From Pseudomonadota bacterium (GTDB taxonomy: Bacteria > Pseudomonadota > Gammaproteobacteria > Burkholderiales > JABEVD01), in NCBI GenBank assembly GCA_021802655.1, contig JAJZRP010000013.1:1-42016 (forward strand): a stretch of 42,016 nucleotides of DNA, in the 5' to 3' direction. Of the stretch, positions 37,133 to 42,016 are shown piece after piece. Each line of letters begins with the position of its first letter. The first letter of the stretch is position 1. The position numbers and the translations under genes were made by a program. The notes below the pieces were generated by a model that saw nothing but the letters and a program-made list of their open reading frames with translations, was not told the origin of the DNA and searched no databases.

Positions 37133-37656
37133 TGAAAAACGATTGGAAAAAAAGCCCGGTCGGAACAGGGCACGGACTTTCGAAATGGGTGAGGGACAGG
37201 GGCTCGCTCACCGAGCGCATCATGGCGAGATGCGGGAATTTCGGCGTGAGGCATGTGGCGAACCGCTTCTCCAGGATCAATCCGGACGAAGCCCGGAGGA
37301 TAGGGGTGAATCCGAAAGCATCCGCGCTGGTTCGCGAAGTCTATCTGTGCTGCGGCGACAGCCCCGTCGTTTTCGCCCATTCGGTGGCCGCGAGATCCAG
37401 TCTGAAAGGATCCTGGCGCAATCTGGCCTCTCTTGGGCAGAGATCGCTGGGAAGCGCTTTTCTTTCGAATCCGAAGGTGAAGCGGGACGTTCTGGAATTT
37501 TTGCCGATATCGAGGCGCCATCCGCTTTATGCGAAGTCCTGCCGCTTCATGGCACATCGCCCGATGAGGCTTTGGGCGAGGCGCTCCCTGTTCAGGCTGG
37601 GGGAAAGCAAAATCCTGGTGACCGAAGTGTTTCTTCCGGAAATCCTGGAGCTCTAG
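37129..37656 (+). CDS. ubiC: Chorismate lyase (chorismate pyruvate-lyase)
   Basis: The 175-residue protein aligns with UbiC. It has [15 protein letters not shown] near the N-terminus, [21 protein letters not shown] around residues 65-85 with the active-site arginine, and the C-terminal VTEVFLPE containing the product-retaining glutamate. It splits chorismate into 4-hydroxybenzoate and pyruvate, the first committed step of ubiquinone synthesis. The start overlaps recG and the end abuts ubiA (TAGTG), so recG-ubiC-ubiA are translated in series. Confidence 0.93.
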
Positions 37657-38504
37657 TGAATAAATTGGCGCTCTATGCGAGGCTGATGCGGATCGACAAG
37701 CCGATCGGAACCCTGCTTTTGCTCTGGCCGACATTGTGGGGGCTGTGGATCGCATCGAACGGGCATCCTCATCCTGCCGTGCTGCTCGTCTTCGTCCTGG
37801 GAACGGTATTGATGCGCTCGGCCGGTTGCGTCGTGAACGACTATGCAGACCGGGATTTCGATCCGCATGTGGAGCGCACCAGGGAAAGGCCGCTGGCTTC
37901 GGGCAAGGTCACCAAAAAAGAGGCGCTGATTCTCGCTGCAGCGCTTGCCCTGACTGCCTTCGTGCTGGTGCTGCCCCTCAACCGCCTGACGATACTGCTC
38001 TCTTTCGCAGCCCTTTTCCTCGCGGCGAGCTATCCCTTTACCAAGCGCTTCTTCGCAATTCCCCAGGCCTATCTCGGCATCGCATTCGGCTTCGGCATTC
38101 CCATGGCTTTCGCGGCGGAGACGGGATCGGTTCCGACTGTCGCATGGATCATACTCGCCGCGAACCTGTTCTGGACCGTCGCCTACGACACGGAATACGC
38201 CCTGGTGGACAGGGAGGACGACATCAGGATAGGCATCAGAACTTCGGCGCTTACCTTCGGCAGATATGACATTTTCGCCGTCATGCTTTGCTATGCGATC
38301 ATGCTCGCCATCCTGGCTTTCGTCGGGATCGAATTGCAGCGCGGCGCATTCTATTATGCAGGGCTCCTCGCCGCCTTTTTCATCATGCTCTACCACTACA
38401 CCCTGATCAGGAACCGGGACCGGATGCGATGCTTCAGGGCTTTCCTGCATAACAACTGGGTGGGGGGGGCGATCTTCCTCGGGATCTTTCTCGACTACCT
38501 GTGA
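37656..38504 (+). CDS. ubiA: 4-hydroxybenzoate polyprenyltransferase
   Basis: The 282-residue membrane protein is UbiA, with [21 protein letters not shown] at the N-terminus, the first aspartate-rich motif [20 protein letters not shown], and the second [13 protein letters not shown]. Eight or nine membrane helices surround the active site. It attaches the polyprenyl chain to 4-hydroxybenzoate. I start at GTG 37656, which shares a base with the ubiC stop and has GGAG six bases upstream. An open frame upstream runs into ubiC and is not coding. The 100-bp gap to ihfB has no gene. Confidence 0.95.
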   Translation: MNKLALYARLMRIDKPIGTLLLLWPTLWGLWIASNGHPHPAVLLVFVLGTVLMRSAGCVVNDYADRDFDPHVERTRERPLASGKVTKKEALILAAALALTAFVLVLPLNRLTILLSFAALFLAASYPFTKRFFAIPQAYLGIAFGFGIPMAFAAETGSVPTVAWIILAANLFWTVAYDTEYALVDREDDIRIGIRTSALTFGRYDIFAVMLCYAIMLAILAFVGIELQRGAFYYAGLLAAFFIMLYHYTLIRNRDRMRCFRAFLHNNWVGGAIFLGIFLDYL

Positions 38505-38604
38505 CCGCTCGTGCCGGAAAATCGACCGCATGTCGGATCGCTCTTGCGTATCGAAACAGCCGCGACTAAATTGGGTTCACATGTTTTCGAAATCAGGAAA
38601 AGCC

Positions 38605-38907
38605 ATGACGGTGAATCGGCAGGAATTGACAGCACGCATTTCGGCGAGGTATCCCAGCCTGACGGAGAAGGATATCGACCTCGCGGTCGGTCTCATCCTG
38701 GGGGCGGTGAAGTATGTCCTCGCTGGAGGCGGACGCACCGAAATCAGGGGGTTCGGCAGCTTCTCGCTCGCCCGCCGCGGCGCGCGAACGGCCAGAAATC
38801 CGAAGACCGGCGAGCGGATTCCGGTTCCGGAAAAGAACGTTCCCCATTTCAAGCCGGGAAAGGAATTGAGGGAGCGCATTTCGGGAAATGGAAATGCCGG
38901 AACCTGA
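38605..38907 (+). CDS. ihfB: Integration host factor beta subunit
   Basis: The 100-residue HU/IHF-family protein has the IHF beta pattern: MTVNRQELTARISARYPSLT, EIRGFGSFSLARRGARTARN, then NPKTGERIPVPEKNVPHFKPGKEL. The beta-arm proline that inserts into DNA lies in the PVPEK turn. With IHF alpha it bends DNA and supports sigma-54 promoters, which is relevant to the RpoN promoter at 12820. AGGAAAA stands six bases before the ATG at 38605. An upstream in-frame ATG would add 25 atypical residues. Confidence 0.92.
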   Translation: MTVNRQELTARISARYPSLTEKDIDLAVGLILGAVKYVLAGGGRTEIRGFGSFSLARRGARTARNPKTGERIPVPEKNVPHFKPGKELRERISGNGNAGT

Positions 38908-38920
38908 AGTCCGGGTTTTT
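38897..38920 (+). terminator. Short intrinsic terminator after ihfB
   Basis: CCGGA (38897-38901) and TCCGG (38910-38914) form a 5-bp stem followed by G and TTTTT (38916-38920). The stem overlaps the ihfB stop codon. It is short, so termination may be partial. Confidence 0.4.
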
Positions 38921-38956
38921 AGTTGAATTGATGTGAACCAGAGGAAAGGAAGAAAC

Positions 38957-39289
38957 ATGAACCGAAAAATCGTAGCGCTTTCTATCGTGTCCGCCCTTGC
39001 CTTGACATCCCTTCCCGTACGAGCCGACATTACGGCAGGCGGGGCGCTCGGTGCGGTTGCGGGCGGCCTGCTCGGCAGCCAGGTGGGACAGGGCAACGGC
39101 AGGATCGCGGCATCCGCCCTGGGCGCCGTGCTCGGTTTCAACGCGGGCCAGTCGGTATCCCAGCCAGCCTACGGCGCTCCTCCGGGGCAAGTCTACATGG
39201 CCCCCCCTCCCGTCTATGCCGCCCCTTATTACAGGGGAGGAGACGACGACGGCTACAGGTATTATCGCCGCGGGGATGACGACGACTGA
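38957..39289 (+). CDS. Glycine-zipper exported small protein
   Basis: The 110-residue protein has a Sec signal peptide (residues 1-24, cut after VRA). A glycine-zipper stretch follows (AGGALGAVAGGLLGSQVGQG and AASALGAVLGFNAGQ), which packs as a membrane hairpin. The tail is Pro/Tyr-rich (APPGQVYMAPPPVYAAPYY) and ends in Asp/Arg repeats (GGDDDGYRYYRRGDDDD). Glycine-zipper 2TM proteins are found in the cell envelope, and their role is not established. AGGAAAGGAAG precedes the ATG at 38957. An ATG 24 bases upstream is less well placed. Confidence 0.85.
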   Translation: MNRKIVALSIVSALALTSLPVRADITAGGALGAVAGGLLGSQVGQGNGRIAASALGAVLGFNAGQSVSQPAYGAPPGQVYMAPPPVYAAPYYRGGDDDGYRYYRRGDDDD

Positions 39290-39297
39290 TTGCCGAG

Positions 39298-39402
39298 TCA
39301 ACCGCTGACGAGAGAAAGGGCGAGAAAAAAGAGCATTGCTGCGAGGATCGCCGAAGCGAGATCGGCGACCCCCGGTTTCAAATCATCCAGTTCGATTCGC
39401 AT
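39298..39402 (-). CDS. Small one-helix membrane peptide, 34 aa
   Basis: A short gene, read from ATG 39402, encodes a charged N-terminus (MRIELDDLKPGVADL) and one hydrophobic helix (ASAILAAMLFFLALSLVSG), then a TGA stop. GGAGG is perfectly placed four bases before the ATG, stronger evidence than for most neighbours. It lies convergent to the glycine-zipper gene, eight bases from its stop, and divergent from the nuclease gene. I recognise no family. It could act in stress response or membrane-complex regulation, like other small membrane peptides. Confidence 0.5.
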   Translation of the reverse strand: MRIELDDLKPGVADLASAILAAMLFFLALSLVSG

Positions 39403-39479
39403 ATGACCTCCGAAAAGAAAGCCCCTGATACAATGTTAGTCCCGATTTCGGAAATTGCCATTTGCAAAAGAGAAATCCC

Positions 39480-40088
39480 ATGATTTTGTTCAGGAAAGCC
39501 GGAATGGGCATCGCCCTGATGCTCTTCGCCATGAACCTGGCAGCCGATCAGGCTGCTGCATTCGACTTCTTTCCGAGGCATGCCTCCCATTCGGAGGTCG
39601 CAAGCCAGGCCGCCCCTGCCGCAGGGGAAGTCGATCTCCACAGCAGGGCCATCGTGGCATTCAGCCCGAACGGGGAAGCGACGAGCGTGGTCGTCGATGC
39701 GATCGGGCGCGCGAGAAGCCAGATCCTGGTGCAGGCCTACAGCTTCACCAGCAAGCCCATCCTGGCTGCGCTTGCCAGGGCAGAGGAGCGGGGCGTGGAT
39801 GTCGAAGTCATCGTCGACAGGAGCAACGACAAGGGGCGCTATTCCGGGGCCACCTACATGCGCAATCACGGCGTTCCCGTCTGGGTGGACGACTCGGTGC
39901 GCATCGCGCACAACAAGGTCATGATTTTCGACAGAAAATCGGTATTGACCGGGAGCTTCAATTTCAGCGCTGCGGCGCAGAAGAGCAATGCCGAAAACGT
40001 CCTCCTGGTCGAGAACTCTCCAGAGCTTGCCGCCCTTTACATGAACGACTGGAAGTGGCGGCAGTCCCTGTCGAGAAGGCTTCCCTAG
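39480..40088 (+). CDS. Secreted phospholipase D-family nuclease (single HKD)
   Basis: The 202-residue protein has a signal peptide (residues 1-27, cut near AAA). It carries one phospholipase D motif, AHNKVMIFDRKSVLTGSFNFS, giving His, Lys and Asp in HxK(x)4D. It is close in size and layout to Nuc, a periplasmic endonuclease that acts as a dimer with one HKD per subunit. Activity would be on DNA, or on phosphodiesters generally. The ATG at 39480 is preferred over a TTG 18 bases upstream. Its stop is one base from that of the convergent chemotaxis receptor gene. Confidence 0.9.
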   Translation: MILFRKAGMGIALMLFAMNLAADQAAAFDFFPRHASHSEVASQAAPAAGEVDLHSRAIVAFSPNGEATSVVVDAIGRARSQILVQAYSFTSKPILAALARAEERGVDVEVIVDRSNDKGRYSGATYMRNHGVPVWVDDSVRIAHNKVMIFDRKSVLTGSFNFSAAAQKSNAENVLLVENSPELAALYMNDWKWRQSLSRRLP

Positions 40089-40089
40089 C

Positions 40090-41727
40090 TTAAACCCTGA
40101 ACCGCGCCACGACTTCCTGCAGGGTCGCGGCAAGGTGTTCGAGGTTGTGCGCCGTTTTGGCCGCTTCTTCCACGGACGCATTGTTTTCCTCGATCATCTG
40201 GGCGATCTTCTCGACGCTGTTGGCGATTTCGTTGTTCGCCACGCTTTGTTCCCTGAGCGCAGTGCCGATGTCGTTCACGGTCCCCACCACTTTCCGGGAT
40301 CCGTCGTTGATGCGGCCGATTGCTTCGCTCGTCTCTCCCGCCTGCTGCATGCCCTGCCGCACCTGCTCAACGCCGAAGCGCATGCTGTCCATGACTCCAA
40401 TGATGCCGTTGCGGACTGTTTCGATCACCGCTGAAATGTCCAGGGTGGATTGGGCGGTTCTCTCGGCCAGCTTCCTTACTTCGTCGGCGACCACGGCAAA
40501 CCCCCTACCCTCTTCACCGGCCCTGGCGGCCTCGATCGCCGCATTGAGCGCCAGCAAATTGGTTTGCTCCGCGACTTCCTTGATCACTTTGACGATATCT
40601 GAAATCTGTTCGGATTGCTGCGTCAGCTCCTCCATGATTCGCGAGGATTCGGTGACTGTCTTCGAGATGTCGCTCATCTTCGAGATCATTTCCCCGATGA
40701 TCTTGCCGCCCTCCATGGACAACTCGCCGGATTCCGTGGAAATTTTTTCCGCATTGCTGGCATGGTCCGCGATCTGGCTGACGCTGACCGTCATTTCCTC
40801 GACTGCCGCAGCCATCGAGGAAGCCGCTTCGCTTTGGCTTCGCGAACTGATTGCGACCTGCCCGGCGGCAACGGATAGCTCTCCTGCAGCGCCCGAGACG
40901 CTTTGCGCATTTTCCTTCGCCTGCCGGATGAGATGGGCCAGATTGTCGTTCATCGTCTTGAGCGCCTGCATCAGCTTGCCGATCTCATCTCCCGATTCGA
41001 CTTCGATGCGGGAAGTCAGATCTCCCTCGGCGACCCGCGCCGCCATTTCGACTGCTCGGTTGATCGGTCGGGTGATGCTGCGCGTCAGGTAGAAGGCTGC
41101 CAGCCCACCGAACAGGAGCGCAATGGCGGATATTCCGAGAACCTGGATCTTGCCCGACTGATAGCTCGTCTCGGCTTCCTGTTCTGCCTGCAGGTCGAGC
41201 CGCTCTTCCATCTGCACCAGTTCGTTGAGCCGGCCTATCCACTGCTTTTGCGGTTCCCTGAGGTCTTCCAGCAGGATTTTTGTTGCTTCCCCGTTCTTGT
41301 TGGCGAATCCCAGTTCGATGACCTTGTCGACCAGAGGTCTGTTGAGGATTTCCGATTGCCGGATCTGGGCAAGCAGGGACCTTTCCGCCTCGGTCGTTCC
41401 CGGAAGGGCGAACATGGCGGTCAGTTTTTCCCGTATTTCGTCGTATTTCTTGCGGTTTTCCTGGATCTTGGCGAGTTCGGACTTCATGTCTTCTTCTTTG
41501 GTCATCAAGATCATGTTGCGCACCAGGATCGCTCTTTCGTAAACCAGTCCGCGCATGGAAAGCGCCAGTTTGGTTTCGGCGATGCTGACTTTGACGATGT
41601 CTTCGAGGGTGTTCTGGATTCCGGCCATGCGGGCGATGCCGGTTCCGGACACGATCAGCATCAGGGTCAACAATGCTGCGAAACCCGCCCCGAGGCGGAC
41701 GCCGATCTTGAATTGGGTGAGGTGCAT
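40090..41727 (-). CDS. Methyl-accepting chemotaxis protein
   Basis: The 545-residue receptor has a first membrane helix (residues 10-32), a periplasmic four-helix-bundle ligand domain (about 35-190), and a second helix (VLGISAIALLFGGLAAFYL, about 195-213). A HAMP domain follows (about 215-270), then the cytoplasmic signalling helices with the hairpin-tip motif EVAEQTNLLALNAAIEAARAGEEGRGFAVVADEVRKLA. There is no obvious C-terminal CheR-docking pentapeptide. The ligand is unknown. The leader has AAGGA before the ATG and a perfect TATAAT further up. No che genes are adjacent. Confidence 0.95.
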   Translation of the reverse strand: MHLTQFKIGVRLGAGFAALLTLMLIVSGTGIARMAGIQNTLEDIVKVSIAETKLALSMRGLVYERAILVRNMILMTKEEDMKSELAKIQENRKKYDEIREKLTAMFALPGTTEAERSLLAQIRQSEILNRPLVDKVIELGFANKNGEATKILLEDLREPQKQWIGRLNELVQMEERLDLQAEQEAETSYQSGKIQVLGISAIALLFGGLAAFYLTRSITRPINRAVEMAARVAEGDLTSRIEVESGDEIGKLMQALKTMNDNLAHLIRQAKENAQSVSGAAGELSVAAGQVAISSRSQSEAASSMAAAVEEMTVSVSQIADHASNAEKISTESGELSMEGGKIIGEMISKMSDISKTVTESSRIMEELTQQSEQISDIVKVIKEVAEQTNLLALNAAIEAARAGEEGRGFAVVADEVRKLAERTAQSTLDISAVIETVRNGIIGVMDSMRFGVEQVRQGMQQAGETSEAIGRINDGSRKVVGTVNDIGTALREQSVANNEIANSVEKIAQMIEENNASVEEAAKTAHNLEHLAATLQEVVARFRV

Positions 41728-41787
41728 GGGGTAATCCTTATATACGGATTTCTGCCTTCTCGGGTGGAAGCCCGGGACAATAAGAAT

Positions 41788-41793
41788 ATTATA
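41788..41793 (-). promoter_or_regulatory. -10 element of the chemotaxis receptor gene
   Basis: TATAAT on the minus strand (41793-41788) lies 60 bases before the ATG at 41727. The -35 region is weak. It is not a sigma-28 promoter, since no GCCGATAA element is seen. It lies in the 101-bp gap after the NrfD-like gene. Confidence 0.4.
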
Positions 41794-41828
41794 CTCGAAT
41801 TGTTAATGGGGAAATCGGCCTCTCGTTT

Positions 41829-42016
41829 CTAATCCGTTTCTGGAAGATATCGCAGCACTTCGTGATGCACCGTTTTCGCGCCGAGAGAGCGGTGATAGAC
41901 CATTTCCTTGACTTCGTACATCGAAACCGATGGGAAGATCTTGCAGAACAGCATGAACAGCATGTTGAACCAGCCGAAGCTGCCTGCCACGATACCCCAC
42001 TGGATCATGCTGGGCC
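41829..42016 (-). CDS. NrfD/PsrC-like membrane subunit, C-terminal end (5' end outside window)
   Basis: The frame is open to the window edge, and its last 60 or so residues are visible. A hydrophobic helix (GIVAGSFGWFNMLFMLFCKIFP) is followed by a cytoplasmic tail, SVSMYEVKEMVYHRSLG, ending VLRYLPETD. The FPxxxxxEVKE turn resembles the last helix and tail of NrfD/PsrC-type membrane anchors of molybdopterin or quinone oxidoreductases. With so little sequence the family assignment is tentative. The gene runs toward the chemotaxis receptor. Confidence 0.5.
   Translation of the reverse strand, partial: PSMIQWGIVAGSFGWFNMLFMLFCKIFPSVSMYEVKEMVYHRSLGAKTVHHEVLRYLPETD

Noticed and set aside
39298-39402. 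The small membrane peptide as an SPW-repeat fragment
   Set aside because: A first reading suggested an SPF motif, but the codon-by-codon reading gives FFLALSLVSG and a stop, so no SPW repeat is present.

Overview
The window looks like a chromosomal segment of a Gram-negative proteobacterium, most likely a betaproteobacterium of the Nitrosomonadales/Gallionellaceae kind. This is an inference from gene content (a MarR-OprM-MexA-MexB-type efflux operon, UbiC-UbiA ubiquinone synthesis, IHF beta, HrpA, Slp lipoprotein, a long Orn/Lys/Arg decarboxylase, PhoB-type and sigma-54-type promoters) and from the moderately high GC. I see no rRNA, tRNA, CRISPR array, insertion sequence or prophage. Coding density is high, and many neighbours overlap by ATGA-type junctions.

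Layout. 1-5.2 kb: the end of an AmpG-like permease, a spermidine-synthase-like protein, a secreted zinc-dependent phospholipase C-like protein, then on the minus strand 6-phosphogluconolactonase (pgl), DgkA, a GT4 glycosyltransferase and a PAP2 phosphatase. Two PhoB-box-like arrays (1428-1456 and 4115-4143) sit before the phospholipase and before the glycosyltransferase-PAP2 pair. Together these suggest phosphate-starvation membrane-lipid remodelling. 5.3-7.8 kb: gnd and zwf, divergent from pgl, complete the oxidative pentose phosphate branch. 7.8-12.6 kb: small and housekeeping genes (nitrilase-superfamily amidase, TusE/DsrC-like protein, TPR-methyltransferase, Slp lipoprotein, MFS permease, DUF2892).

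12.6-14.6 kb is the most unusual stretch. A Gly/Ser/Gln-rich, cysteine-free 173-aa protein lies behind a good sigma-54 promoter with two upstream palindromes. It converges on a MotB-like gene that has no motA beside it and is preceded by a c-di-GMP-I (GEMM) riboswitch with its own sigma-70 promoter. 14.6-23.1 kb: a 750-aa Orn/Lys/Arg decarboxylase, then a MarR-controlled tripartite RND efflux operon whose 18-bp operator palindrome covers the start codon of marR.

23.1-31.4 kb is a tightly packed minus-strand run: DUF4337, PAP2, hrpA, pabB, thioredoxin-like, Old Yellow Enzyme and nitroreductase. The Old Yellow Enzyme lacks the usual active-site His-His/Asn pair. 31.4-38.9 kb on the plus strand: CPA1 antiporter, rep, ridA, recG, ubiC, ubiA and ihfB. 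38.9-42 kb: a glycine-zipper protein, a 34-aa one-helix membrane peptide, a secreted single-HKD phospholipase D-like nuclease, a methyl-accepting chemotaxis protein and the C-terminal end of an NrfD/PsrC-like membrane subunit cut by the window edge.
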